A DNA stretch of 27,189 bases, taken from positions 1 to 27,189 of the forward strand of contig CAJLTZ010000027.1 in NCBI GenBank assembly GCA_905209725.1, read 5' to 3'. A program made the translations under genes and the position numbers. Shown piece by piece: positions 15,419 through 24,543 of the stretch; the first letter of the stretch is position 1; every line of letters starts with the position of its first letter. The DNA comes from an uncultured Muribaculaceae bacterium. GTDB lineage: Bacteria; Bacteroidota; Bacteroidia; Bacteroidales; Muribaculaceae. The notes beneath the pieces were generated by a model, which saw only the letters and a list, made by a program, of their open reading frames with translations, was not told the DNA's origin and searched no databases.

Positions 15419-16828
15419 CTACTTCTTGGCCTTCACCGGCGCGTCGGGTGTGGTGGTAGGCCATGGGAAGTTGGTGGGATTCACAGTAAGGTGGATGTTC
15501 TTTTTGTCAAGGCGCACCTGGATGTAGTTGGTGAGTTTCTCTCGCTCCTGCATGGTGAGTCCCATAGGTGCATTCACGAAAATCATATTGACGGTGTCAT
15601 ATTTCTGTTCGTCAACTGCGGCGGCCACCATTCTGGCGAGCGCGATGTCGCGGATGCCCGGGAAGAGAACCTTCACCTCCGGCCGAACGGCTACGCTTTC
15701 GTCGGAGAAGCGTTTCTGGGTGGACAGCATATTCTTCAGCGAATCCACCTCATACATCTTCTTTGCCAATTCATTCTGTATCAGTTTGTAAAATTGACCG
15801 GAAGATTCATTGCCCGTCTCATTCGTCATTGCAAAGCCCTGCTTGATATTGAGGATTGTGCCTCCTAATCCTAAGGAGTCCATCTTGTTGACCATGGCCA
15901 GCTGCAGCGAATCTTTCGGGAGCGCCTCTCCTATGAGCGTAACGTCGATATAGCGTTTGTTGCCCTCCACATATTCCTTATGATTGAGCACCGAAGTGTT
16001 CGGGAACACCATATATTGAGTCACAAAGTCCTCGGCCTTCTGCATGAAGATGCTCTTCTGAATCATTACGACCGTTAGATAGATACTGACGCCTACAGTG
16101 GCAATAACCACACCGTATGCGATATTGCGAACCCTTTTAGCCCGGCCCTCATTCTGATAGACCACCTTCTTGAACCCCATCATCTTCACGCCAATCCATG
16201 TGGCCACAAGGATGAAAATCATATTGGTGAAGAAGAGATAGAGAGCGCCAAAGAAGAAATTCATCTGCCAGGTGGCCAGTCCGTAACCGGCGGTGCAGAG
16301 AGGAGGCATAAGGGAAGTGGCGATTGCAACGCCGGGCATCACCTGCCCCTTGTCCTTGCACGCTATGCTGAGGATTCCGGCCGCTCCACCGAACAGGGCC
16401 ACGAACACATCATAGATTGAGGGGGAAGTTCTTGCAAGCAACTGGCTCGAGCCTTCATATTGCGGCGAGATGAGAAAATAGATCGCCGATGCCACAAGAC
16501 TGCCAAGCACAGCGGCGCCGATATTCTTCAGACTCCGCTTCATCAGGGTGAAATCCTGGATGCCGATGCCCAGGCCGATGCCGATGATTGGTCCCATCAG
16601 CGGGGAGATGAGCATGGCGCCGATGATTACCGGTATGCTGTTGGTGTTCAGACCTAAAGAGGCAATGAAGATGGCGAAAATAAGGGTGAGCAACTGGCTC
16701 CCCTTAAAGGAAACGCCCCCGCGAATACTGGTCTCTATATCATTCTGGGGCTCAAGATCGTTCTTTACATTGAAATATGATGCTATGTCGGTTTTCACCT
16801 GGAGCATCTTTTCCTTGAATGCGCTCAT
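15419..16828 (-). CDS. DUF389 (TIGR00341-like) integral membrane protein
   Basis: A 469-residue inner-membrane protein. After a polar N-terminus there are closely packed helices beginning at about residue 45, with the family signature NSIPVIIGAMLISPLMGPII and GIGLGIGIQDF. More helices follow (LGSLVASAIYFLI, VFVALFGGAAGILSIA, AIATSLMPPLCTAGYGLA, FFFGALYLFFTNMIFILVA, AYGVVIATVGVSIYLTVVMI). The soluble C-terminal half, about 270-469, is probably periplasmic and ends in Pro/Thr/Lys (TTTPDAPVKAKK). The frame is open to a TTG at 16855, but the ATG at 16828 (MSAFKEKMLQVK) is the better start. The biochemical function of the family is not known to me. Confidence 0.88.
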   Translation of the reverse strand: MSAFKEKMLQVKTDIASYFNVKNDLEPQNDIETSIRGGVSFKGSQLLTLIFAIFIASLGLNTNSIPVIIGAMLISPLMGPIIGIGLGIGIQDFTLMKRSLKNIGAAVLGSLVASAIYFLISPQYEGSSQLLARTSPSIYDVFVALFGGAAGILSIACKDKGQVMPGVAIATSLMPPLCTAGYGLATWQMNFFFGALYLFFTNMIFILVATWIGVKMMGFKKVVYQNEGRAKRVRNIAYGVVIATVGVSIYLTVVMIQKSIFMQKAEDFVTQYMVFPNTSVLNHKEYVEGNKRYIDVTLIGEALPKDSLQLAMVNKMDSLGLGGTILNIKQGFAMTNETGNESSGQFYKLIQNELAKKMYEVDSLKNMLSTQKRFSDESVAVRPEVKVLFPGIRDIALARMVAAAVDEQKYDTVNMIFVNAPMGLTMQEREKLTNYIQVRLDKKNIHLTVNPTNFPWPTTTPDAPVKAKK

Positions 16829-16874
16829 AGTGGAATATCTTTTAAATAGTAACAATAGAATCGGAAATTTTGCT

Positions 16875-16882
16875 TAAATTTG
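16875..16882 (+). promoter_or_regulatory. -7 element of the dapA-dnaG promoter
   Basis: TAAATTTG is a perfect Bacteroidetes -7 box 50 bp upstream of the dapA ATG. No good TTTG is found 19-21 bp upstream. The position fits a leader of about 45 nt. Confidence 0.5.
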
Positions 16883-16932
16883 CGATAAGAAAAATCTGAG
16901 GTAATTAAGACCGCACTAAGACCGAACACTAT

Positions 16933-17829
16933 ATGGACAAGGCGAAAGTCAACTTAAAGGGAATGGGCGTGGCGCTAATCACCCCCTTTACCCGTGATAA
17001 AGAGATAGATTTCGATGCACTCGACCGAGTATTGGCACATGTTGTAGGACATGGCGCCGATTATCTTGTGGTGCTCGGCACCACGGGCGAGACCCCTACC
17101 CTTACACCCGAGGAAAAGCGTCTGATCAGCCGCTATGTGGCCGACAAGTGCAAGGGCAGGCTTCCGCTGATACTGGGCATGGGCGGCAACAACACGCAGG
17201 CCGTGACAGAGGAGATCCGCAATTTCGACTTCACCGGATATTCGGCCATCCTGAGCGTGGCTCCCTTCTATAACAAGCCCTCGCAGGAGGGACTTTACCA
17301 GCACTTCAGCCATATCGCTGAAAATTCGCCACTTCCCGTGGTGCTTTATAATGTGCCCGGACGCACCGGTGTCAATATCAAGGCCGAGACCACTCTGCGG
17401 CTTGCAAGAAAGTATCCGAATATCATCGGCATCAAGGAGGCCTCAGGCATATTCAAGCAGATAGAGGAGATAATCCACAATAAGCCCGAGGATTTCCAGG
17501 TGGTGTCGGGCGACGATGCCCTCACCTACCCGCTGATCACTTTGGGGGCCGTAGGTGTGATTTCAGTGGTTGGCAATGCCTTCCCGTCGGAATTCGGCAA
17601 GATGGTTCGGCTGCTTCTTGAGAAACGTCTCGACGAGGCCCTACCCATCCATTACCGCTTCTCTAAGCTTTATGAGGAACTTTTCATTGACGGCAACCCT
17701 GCCGGCGTGAAATCTTTGCTACATGCCATGGGAATGATTGAGAATGAGTTGCGTCTGCCTCTCGTGCCGACGCGCCTTGAAACCAGCGACCAGCTTCGCA
17801 GGATACTGAATGAATTGAGTGCGCGATGA
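16933..17829 (+). CDS. dapA: 4-hydroxy-tetrahydrodipicolinate synthase
   Basis: DapA joins pyruvate and aspartate semialdehyde in the committed step of lysine and diaminopimelate synthesis. The 298 residues form one TIM barrel. The pyruvate-binding motif GTTGE is at 49-53, the catalytic tyrosine is Y139 in YNVPGRTG, and the Schiff-base lysine is K168 in GIKEAS. VVSGDDALTYPL and GAVGVISVVGNAFP are the usual later signatures. The stop codon overlaps the dnaG ATG (ATGA, 17826-17829), so the two should be co-transcribed and perhaps translationally coupled. Confidence 0.97.
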   Translation: MDKAKVNLKGMGVALITPFTRDKEIDFDALDRVLAHVVGHGADYLVVLGTTGETPTLTPEEKRLISRYVADKCKGRLPLILGMGGNNTQAVTEEIRNFDFTGYSAILSVAPFYNKPSQEGLYQHFSHIAENSPLPVVLYNVPGRTGVNIKAETTLRLARKYPNIIGIKEASGIFKQIEEIIHNKPEDFQVVSGDDALTYPLITLGAVGVISVVGNAFPSEFGKMVRLLLEKRLDEALPIHYRFSKLYEELFIDGNPAGVKSLLHAMGMIENELRLPLVPTRLETSDQLRRILNELSAR

Positions 17830-20045
17830 TTGATCCCGCCACAGTACAGAAAATAAAGGATTCTGCCGACATCGTGGAGGTGGTGAGCGATTACGTCCAC
17901 CTTATCCGCCGTGGCAGCAACTTTATGGGTCTCTGCCCGTTTCACAACGAGCGGACACCCTCCTTTTCCGTTAACCGGCGAAAGAATTTCTGTTACTGCT
18001 TCTCCTGCAAGAAGGGCGGCGGCCCGGTGAATTTCATCATGGAGAAGGAGGGGCTCTCATATCATGAGGCCCTTCTTCATCTTGCCAGGAAATATGGCAT
18101 CGAGGTGCAGGAACGCGAACTCACCGATGAGGAGCGGCGTCGCCAGTCGGAAAGAGAGGCGATGCTTGTGGCCAACGAATGGGCGATGCGCAAAATGGAG
18201 GATGACCTGCTTCACACCGATGAGGGACGCGATGTGGGCCTTTCCTACCTTACTGAGCGAGGCGTTACCGACGAGGCGATGCGCGCTTTCCATCTGGGCT
18301 ATGCCATTGACAATGGACAGCATCTCTGCAGCGCTGCCCGTAAAGCAGGTTTCGACCTTGAGGTGTTCAAAAATCTCGGACTTGTGGGCACTTCCCAACA
18401 GGGGCGTGACTATGACCGCTTCCGTGGCCGCGTGATTTTCCCTATCCTCAATACGTCGGGGAAAGTGATTGCATTCGGTGGCCGCGACCTGAAGGGGGGA
18501 CTTGCCAAATATATAAATTCTCCCGAATCCGAACTCTATAAGAAGAGCAATGAACTCTATGGAATTTTCCAGGCTCGTTCGGCAATCGTGCGCGAAAACA
18601 AATGCTATCTTGTAGAGGGATATATGGATGTGATCGGCATGTGGCAGTCGGGTATGAAAAACGTTGTGGCCTCCTCCGGCACGGCGCTTACTGACGGCCA
18701 GATTGCCATGATTCATCGCTTCACTGATAATATCACCCTTATCTACGACGGCGACAGCGCCGGCATCAAGGCTTCGCTTAGGGGTATCGATATGCTGCTT
18801 CGCCATAAACTGAATGTGAAGGTGATGCTGCTCCCCGACGGCGACGACCCCGATTCCTTCGCCAAGAAGCATACTCCCCAGGAATTTCAGGAATATGTGA
18901 AGGAGCACGAAACCGACTTCATCCGCTTCAAGGTGCAGGTGATGCTTGCCGATGTGAAGAACGATCCGCGCAAGCGCATCGAGGCCGTGAACAGCGTGGC
19001 GGAATCGGTGGCCAACATCAGCGATCCCGTGGCCAGGGATGTGTATGTGCAGGAGTGTGCGCGATTGCTCGATATTTCAGAAGAGGCAGTGGCAAAATCT
19101 GTCAACAGGGCGCGATATGCCTTGATGGAGAAATGGAAGCGTGAGCGCCAATGGCAGGGATTATCTGACTTATCGGACAATTCGGACAGATCGGACTTAT
19201 CGGACAGATCAGACAGATCAGACAGATCGAGCTTACCGGATAATGCGGGCATGGGGGCAGTCCAGGCACAGGCACAAACTCCGGCTTTGAGCAATCCTTT
19301 TCATTCGATTGAGAGGCAGGTGATTCAATATTGCGTGAGGTACGGCTTCTTCAAGTGTATCATGCTTTTTGATGAGTCGGGCGCTGAAACAGGTGAGATG
19401 ATTGACTCCGTGGAATTTGTTGATCAGGAACTCCGTGCCGATGATATGCAGTTTTCCGTGCCAATATATCACCAGATTTTGGAGGAGATATGTCTGATGC
19501 GGGAGGGGTATATGCTGCGTGAGGCTGATTTCCTCCGACAGGTTGATGAGGAGGTGCAGAAATTGCGTAAGGAGGGATTCGACAGGATTGCATCGCTCGA
19601 CCTTGATGTGAACCGCATCGTGAAGGAGGAGCGAAAGCTCGAGGAGGAGGTGGAGCATTACCGCGCAGACAGGATTGAGCGGTTCAGTAAGGATTTCGTG
19701 GGCCGCGAACTTGCCAACCACCCTGATGATAATATAAGGCGTGAATCAATCGAACTGCTCAGGGAGAAATTCCATCTGAGCGCCATCTATACAAAGGAAT
19801 TGTCGGTAGAAAGGATTGAGGATAAATTGTCTACTCTCGTGCCTCGCTCGATTCTGGAGTGGAAGGCGGAACTGCTGAATGTGCGTACGCGCGATCTGCT
19901 CGATCAGATGCGCGCCTTGATGGGAAAGAATCCTGAGGAGGAGCTGCGTCTGCAGGCAGAACTGTCTGACCTTTTCGCGCTGCGAAGCGAGGTGGCTAAG
20001 GATTTGGGAGAAAGGATTCTTTTGCCGCGACAGCGCATTCAATGA
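17826..20045 (+). CDS. dnaG: DNA primase
   Basis: DnaG makes the RNA primers for DNA replication. The CHC2 zinc-binding domain has ligands C37, H40, C58 and C61 (CPFHNERTPSF and FCYCFSCKKGGG). The catalytic core follows, with Toprim residues E264 (LVEGYMDV), D308 and D310 (YDGDSAG). These match E. coli E265, D309 and D311. The C-terminal helicase-interaction domain runs to residue 739. It is longer than the E. coli enzyme (581 aa), partly because of a Ser-Asp repeat (residues 446-472) followed by a Gln/Ala-rich piece (AVQAQAQTP) between core and C-terminal domain. The last 50 bases overlap miaA tail to tail. Confidence 0.97.
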   Translation: MIDPATVQKIKDSADIVEVVSDYVHLIRRGSNFMGLCPFHNERTPSFSVNRRKNFCYCFSCKKGGGPVNFIMEKEGLSYHEALLHLARKYGIEVQERELTDEERRRQSEREAMLVANEWAMRKMEDDLLHTDEGRDVGLSYLTERGVTDEAMRAFHLGYAIDNGQHLCSAARKAGFDLEVFKNLGLVGTSQQGRDYDRFRGRVIFPILNTSGKVIAFGGRDLKGGLAKYINSPESELYKKSNELYGIFQARSAIVRENKCYLVEGYMDVIGMWQSGMKNVVASSGTALTDGQIAMIHRFTDNITLIYDGDSAGIKASLRGIDMLLRHKLNVKVMLLPDGDDPDSFAKKHTPQEFQEYVKEHETDFIRFKVQVMLADVKNDPRKRIEAVNSVAESVANISDPVARDVYVQECARLLDISEEAVAKSVNRARYALMEKWKRERQWQGLSDLSDNSDRSDLSDRSDRSDRSSLPDNAGMGAVQAQAQTPALSNPFHSIERQVIQYCVRYGFFKCIMLFDESGAETGEMIDSVEFVDQELRADDMQFSVPIYHQILEEICLMREGYMLREADFLRQVDEEVQKLRKEGFDRIASLDLDVNRIVKEERKLEEEVEHYRADRIERFSKDFVGRELANHPDDNIRRESIELLREKFHLSAIYTKELSVERIEDKLSTLVPRSILEWKAELLNVRTRDLLDQMRALMGKNPEEELRLQAELSDLFALRSEVAKDLGERILLPRQRIQ
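19161..19241 (+). repeat. Nine tandem 9-bp units inside dnaG
   Basis: Units start at 19161, 19170 and so on every 9 bp. They encode LSD-LSD-NSD-RSD-LSD-RSD-RSD-RSS-LPD. The core of each unit is TCGGAC or TCAGAC, preceded by TTA, AAT or AGA. The middle copies are almost identical and the outer ones decayed. This is a coding microsatellite in the hinge before the helicase-binding domain. Confidence 0.85.
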
Positions 20046-20928
20046 ATTCGTCGTCGGCCATGTCGTAAGGAAGCCAAAGAATTTTCGTGCCCCTTTTCTC
20101 CATACCCCTAAACCATGTCATCTGTCTTTTGGCAAACTGATGGATGGCCGTTTCCAGCTGGCTAACCATCTCGTCATAAGAAAGGCGGCCAATGATGTGG
20201 AGCGTTACGAATTTATATTCCAGACCATAGTATATAAGGTCGTCAGGAGCGATTCCGGAATCGAGCAGTTGCCTGACCTCATCAATCATACCCTCTTCGA
20301 GGCGGGCGTGAAGCCGCTGCGTGATGCGGTCGCGGCGCTTATCGCGGGGAATGCTCAGACCTATCACACTGCACTCGAGCGATTCGGCTTTCGCAGCATC
20401 TGCCTTCCCGGCTTCCTCGGGATGCAGGCGATACCATTCGCAAATCTCAATGGCGCGGATGGCACGCTGCTGCGTGTCGGTATCGGTATTGTTGTGAAGT
20501 GTCTTGTATCCGGATAGTATATCCGTTAGTTGATCAAGGGATTTGCCGCTCAGACTTTCACGCAGTTCGGGATTGCAAGGCACGTCTGGCAGCCGCACTC
20601 CTTTCAATGCATTTTCCACATACATCCCTGTGCCGCCGCAGATCACTGGCGTTTGCCCCCGCTGAAGAATACCGGCATATGCCTTATGAAAATCGCGAAG
20701 ATAGAGGTGAAGATTATATTTGCTTCCGGCATCGGCAATGTCGATGAGATGGTAAGGAACATCTCTATATTCGCCGAGGTCTTTGCCGGTGCCGATTGAC
20801 ATGCCCCGGTAAACCTGTCTTGAATCTGCTGAAATGATTTCGCCGCCGATGGCCTTGGCCAGAGCCACAGCCTTACCGGTCTTGCCGCATGCCGTGGGGC
20901 CGACGATTGCTATTGACGCTGCTCCCAT
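19996..20928 (-). CDS. miaA: tRNA dimethylallyltransferase
   Basis: MiaA transfers the dimethylallyl group to N6 of A37 in tRNAs that read UNN codons. The 310-residue protein has the P-loop GPTACGKT (residues 10-17), the catalytic ISADSRQVYRGM, GTGKDLGEY, and GGTGMYVENAL. It is a standard size. The ATG at 20928 lies within the end of the upstream membrane protein gene (19-bp overlap), so translation may be coupled. Its 3' end is antisense to the last 50 bases of dnaG. Confidence 0.95.
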   Translation of the reverse strand: MGAASIAIVGPTACGKTGKAVALAKAIGGEIISADSRQVYRGMSIGTGKDLGEYRDVPYHLIDIADAGSKYNLHLYLRDFHKAYAGILQRGQTPVICGGTGMYVENALKGVRLPDVPCNPELRESLSGKSLDQLTDILSGYKTLHNNTDTDTQQRAIRAIEICEWYRLHPEEAGKADAAKAESLECSVIGLSIPRDKRRDRITQRLHARLEEGMIDEVRQLLDSGIAPDDLIYYGLEYKFVTLHIIGRLSYDEMVSQLETAIHQFAKRQMTWFRGMEKRGTKILWLPYDMADDEFIECAVAAKESFLPNP

Positions 20929-22280
20929 TCGCCTTTCTTATTGGATTTCCTGCCGCCGAAGCGTCTGTCCCACCATCGTCTGAGGGCAAATCCCTTGGAG
21001 TCGGAATTAAACATCGAAATGCGAATCCACTTATCGTCTTGGAAATCGTAGTGCTTCTCATACATTTCGATGAGATCGTAGCTTGGTTTGTATGCCTTTG
21101 CCTTAATCTTTCGTACACCGTTCTCATCGTATAGTTTCTGGGTAAGCACGATGGTGGAGATTCGGTTGAGGTCGGCAAGAAGATTCCGGCCCAGCGACAT
21201 CGGCGTCTCATTATATATGAGTTTCAGCATCTCGAAATCAATCCATTCTCCCTGCACATCCAGTTCAGGCAGCGGGTCGCCGGGTTTGACATAATATGCG
21301 TAGCGCAGGATTCGGTGTTTTGCAAGGTCGGGGCTTCTGCGTCCGTAGATGAATCGCAATTCACCTTTGTCATAGCCGGTGATCTTATGAATAATTCCGT
21401 TCACCTCGGATGCCGTGATACCGTTCACATTTCGTTTGGTGATGAAAGGAGTGTCGATCACATGCTTCATCGGCGTGTCGCGGTCGGCGGTCTTCAGATT
21501 GAGGAATACATTGTTGCCTGCTATGAAATAGAACCGAAGATATGTTTTTGTGGTCATATCGCTCAGTTCCTCCTCGGTGATTATTTCGCCATTCTCCTTG
21601 AGGTCGAGGTAGATGTTGTAATATCTCGAGGCGAAATAGAGCACGTCGATCACGCAGGCCACGATATTGAGCCAAAGGAACACATACCAGTCGCGGCCGT
21701 TTATGTTGGCGGCACTCACATAGGCGAAATAGAAATATGCCCACACAATCACGGAAAGCACTCCGAACAGGCATAAGAGGCTGAGGAGTTGCATGCGCGT
21801 TTCCTGAGCAAGGATGTCTCCGAGTTTTCCTCGTTCGAACGACAATCCTTTCGACAGCCGGCAGTCGACGCAGACTGCGAGTTGGGATCGCCGCATGTAT
21901 ACAATAACAAGAGTAACGAAACAGATGGGATTGATAAGCAGCGAAGCCACGAAGGGGTCGCCGAAGAAAGAGAGTTCTTTCGGAATCTCCACCAGATTCC
22001 AGATGAAAAGCACATTGAGGATAATGGTGGCGAAGGAATATGAGATCACGCAATAGAACATTGCGTAAGGCACAATCATGCAGTTATTGGAATTGCGCAG
22101 CTTGTTGTTGTAGAGAATTGTATAAAGAACAGCAGCGGCGCAAAGACCCACAATCGGCGAGAAATAATACGGCAGGAATCGTGACAGCAACAATGTCGCC
22201 ATCAGGATGCCCACTGCCACCGCGAAATTCTTCCAGATGGCGAAGAGCTGATTGCCGTTTACTTTCTGCAGGTCCTGCAT
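20910..22280 (-). CDS. Multi-pass membrane protein of unknown function
   Basis: A 456-residue protein I do not recognise. About six hydrophobic segments occupy residues 18-220, for example AVAVGILMATLLLSRFL, IVGLCAAAVLYTILY, LLINPICFVTLVIVYM, LSLLCLFGVLSVIVWAYF and VFLWLNIVACVIDVLYFA. A CVDC pair lies in the long loop after the fourth. From about residue 230 the protein is soluble, with ITEEELSDMTTKTYLRFYF, GYDKGELRFIYGRRSPD and MFNSDSKGFALRRWWDRRFG. It ends in a basic, polar tail. The orientation suggests a cytoplasmic C-terminal half. It overlaps miaA by 19 bp and follows the DPP IV gene by 44 bp, so it is probably in the same transcript. Confidence 0.75.
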   Translation of the reverse strand: MQDLQKVNGNQLFAIWKNFAVAVGILMATLLLSRFLPYYFSPIVGLCAAAVLYTILYNNKLRNSNNCMIVPYAMFYCVISYSFATIILNVLFIWNLVEIPKELSFFGDPFVASLLINPICFVTLVIVYMRRSQLAVCVDCRLSKGLSFERGKLGDILAQETRMQLLSLLCLFGVLSVIVWAYFYFAYVSAANINGRDWYVFLWLNIVACVIDVLYFASRYYNIYLDLKENGEIITEEELSDMTTKTYLRFYFIAGNNVFLNLKTADRDTPMKHVIDTPFITKRNVNGITASEVNGIIHKITGYDKGELRFIYGRRSPDLAKHRILRYAYYVKPGDPLPELDVQGEWIDFEMLKLIYNETPMSLGRNLLADLNRISTIVLTQKLYDENGVRKIKAKAYKPSYDLIEMYEKHYDFQDDKWIRISMFNSDSKGFALRRWWDRRFGGRKSNKKGEWEQRQ

Positions 22281-22324
22281 AATTGAGGTCAGTTAGAATT
22301 TAAGAAATGTGCGCCTTATGCTAT

Positions 22325-24508
22325 TTATTTCAGATTGGTGTCGAGGAAATCGAGAATCTTGTTGAAGAGCATCGCACGGGCATTGCACATTCCCAGGCTG
22401 TGCTCGAACCCTGCGAGAGTCATCATGTCAAACACCTTGCCTTCATAATTGAGCTTGGAGGCGAACTTGAGCGTATTGTAGAAATGCACGTTGTCATCGC
22501 TCGTGCCCGACATTATGAGGAGGCGGGATTTGAGGTTGTCCGTGCGCGCCAATGTGGAGGAGGCTTCGTAACCAGCCTTGTTCTGCTGCGGTGTGGACAT
22601 ATATCTCTCGGTATAGATTGAGTCGTAGAAGCGCCAGTCGGTGACGGGAGCCATGGCCACGCCGGCCTTGAACTTGCAATCGGGCGATGTGAGCTCCATC
22701 AGCGTCATGTATCCTCCGAAACTCCAGCCGAAGCAGGCTGTGCGGGATGCGTCGACATAGGGAAGATTGGAGAAATATTTGGCACCGGCGAGCTGGTCGG
22801 CTGTCTCAAGGCGTCCGAGGTCCTTATAGACGCATGTGGACCATTTGCGGTCGCGGTTGCCAGTGCCGCGTCCATCAACGCAAGCCACTACATATCCTTT
22901 CGATGCGAGATAGAAGATTCCCTCCATGCGCCAGGCATTCAGCACCTGCTGTGAGTCGGGACCATTGTATTGGTACATCAGGAGGGGATATTGCTTGGAA
23001 GCGTCAAAGCCAGAGGGCTTCACAATGTAGGCGTCCATTTCCTGGCCGTCGGCATTGGGCACTTTCAGGAATTCCATCTTGGGAGCAGAGGCATATTTGG
23101 CGGCGTATTCCTCATTGAGTTCCACATCCCCCATGCGCTTGCCGGTGTTATTGCAGATGGTATATTGCGTCGGGGTCTGGGAGTTGCTGTATTTCCTCAG
23201 ATAGTATTCAAAGTTTTTGCTGAAGAAAGCATTCTCTGTGCCGGGCTGGGGATTCAGCATCTTCACATTGCCCTTGCGGTCCACTGAGGCTACGTTGCGG
23301 TTGATGGCTCCGTTCTGAGTGGTCTGCACATAGATGATGCCTGTCTGGGGATTGCGGCCATAGAAATTGGTCACATTCCAGTTGCCTTTGGTGAGGGAGC
23401 GGAGCAGATTGCCATTGTAGTCATATTCATAAAGGTGGCGATAGCCGGAGCGTTCGCTGCCGATAATGAATGAGGTCTTGCCGTAGTCGCGCATCTGGTA
23501 AGCGTCAGGACTGAGCCATGCGTCGCTGGTCTCAGTGAGCACGAGACGTGCCACTGTGGATGCCGGATTCACGCGATAGAGGCGAAGATTGTTCTGGTCG
23601 CGGTTGAGCACCGTAACCATCAGCTGTCTTCCTTCGCCGTCGAAACCAAAGTCGGGCACATAGTCGCTGCCAATCTCGATGTCCATCCTCTTCGTGGTGC
23701 GGTTGTCGAGATTATAGGCGAACACCTCCACTGTGGAATTGGGGTATCCGGCCAAGGGATATTTATAAGAGTATGCCTCGGGATACATATCGCCGAGGGG
23801 ATCCTCATCGCAGTAGCTGCGATACTGGTCGAAAGAATATACGGGCACGTGGCTCTCGTCGAAACGGATGAAAGCTAGCGTGCAGTCGTCGGCGCTCCAC
23901 CGCATTGCTGTGTGCATGCCAAACTCCTCCTCATAAGCCCAGTCGGGCACGCCATTGATCACCTTGTTGATTGCGCCATCTTTCGTGATGGCATTGTCGG
24001 TGTCATAGTCGAGATTGGAGATGAAGATGTTGTTGTCGCGGACGTAAGCCACATAGCGGCCGTCGTGCGACATTGTGGCGCCGCGCTGCGGTCCACCCTC
24101 CGACACATGTTTCAGCGTGCCGCGCATGATGTCGTAGACATAATATTCGGCTGTGAAACTGTGGCGGTAGATTTTCTTCGTCTTGTTCCAGAGCAGAATC
24201 TTCTTCTCATTCTGGCTGAGCACATATCCATCGAAGGAGTCGATCTTGAGGTCGCCTTTCACGTCGTCGATATTGAAAAGGGTCGATACCTTACGGCCTG
24301 TCTTATAGCTGAACACCTCGATTGCCTTTCCATTGTCGGAGATGGCGGCATATGTCACGCCGTCGTTGAGGGGAAGCGATTCCTTTACGGCCTCCGGGGA
24401 ATTCATCGAAGGCGTGCAGTATTCTTCAATGGAGAGAGTGTCGGCGCCGGCGGAGAAGACTGCTCCTCCGATCATTGCCGCTAATATCATATGCTTATGC
24501 CAGTTCAT
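22325..24508 (-). CDS. Dipeptidyl peptidase IV-type serine peptidase (S9 family)
   Basis: An exported 727-residue prolyl peptidase that removes Xaa-Pro dipeptides from peptides. The signal peptide is MNWHKHMILAAMIGGAVFSA. An N-terminal beta-propeller (about 40-480) contains the DPP IV double-Glu motif, PDWAYEEEF with E193-E195, that holds the substrate amino terminus. The alpha/beta-hydrolase domain has S596 in GWSFGGY (usually GWSYGGY), D671 in GTSDDNVH and H703 in GFEHSLG. The D-to-H spacing of 32 equals that of human DPP4. It is 35 bp downstream of proS and 44 bp upstream of the membrane-protein gene. It is probably periplasmic or surface-bound, and serves peptide use. Confidence 0.94.
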   Translation of the reverse strand: MNWHKHMILAAMIGGAVFSAGADTLSIEEYCTPSMNSPEAVKESLPLNDGVTYAAISDNGKAIEVFSYKTGRKVSTLFNIDDVKGDLKIDSFDGYVLSQNEKKILLWNKTKKIYRHSFTAEYYVYDIMRGTLKHVSEGGPQRGATMSHDGRYVAYVRDNNIFISNLDYDTDNAITKDGAINKVINGVPDWAYEEEFGMHTAMRWSADDCTLAFIRFDESHVPVYSFDQYRSYCDEDPLGDMYPEAYSYKYPLAGYPNSTVEVFAYNLDNRTTKRMDIEIGSDYVPDFGFDGEGRQLMVTVLNRDQNNLRLYRVNPASTVARLVLTETSDAWLSPDAYQMRDYGKTSFIIGSERSGYRHLYEYDYNGNLLRSLTKGNWNVTNFYGRNPQTGIIYVQTTQNGAINRNVASVDRKGNVKMLNPQPGTENAFFSKNFEYYLRKYSNSQTPTQYTICNNTGKRMGDVELNEEYAAKYASAPKMEFLKVPNADGQEMDAYIVKPSGFDASKQYPLLMYQYNGPDSQQVLNAWRMEGIFYLASKGYVVACVDGRGTGNRDRKWSTCVYKDLGRLETADQLAGAKYFSNLPYVDASRTACFGWSFGGYMTLMELTSPDCKFKAGVAMAPVTDWRFYDSIYTERYMSTPQQNKAGYEASSTLARTDNLKSRLLIMSGTSDDNVHFYNTLKFASKLNYEGKVFDMMTLAGFEHSLGMCNARAMLFNKILDFLDTNLK

Positions 24509-24543
24509 GGTTGATTAGATTCGTGGAATATTAGATTAACATG

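Noticed and set aside
16829..16855. TTG start for the DUF389 protein
   Set aside because: The ATG at 16828 gives the expected N-terminus; the upstream codons are AT-rich leader.
18057..18908. A 283-codon open frame antisense to dnaG
   Set aside because: It covers the Toprim region of primase, whose motifs are intact on the + strand.
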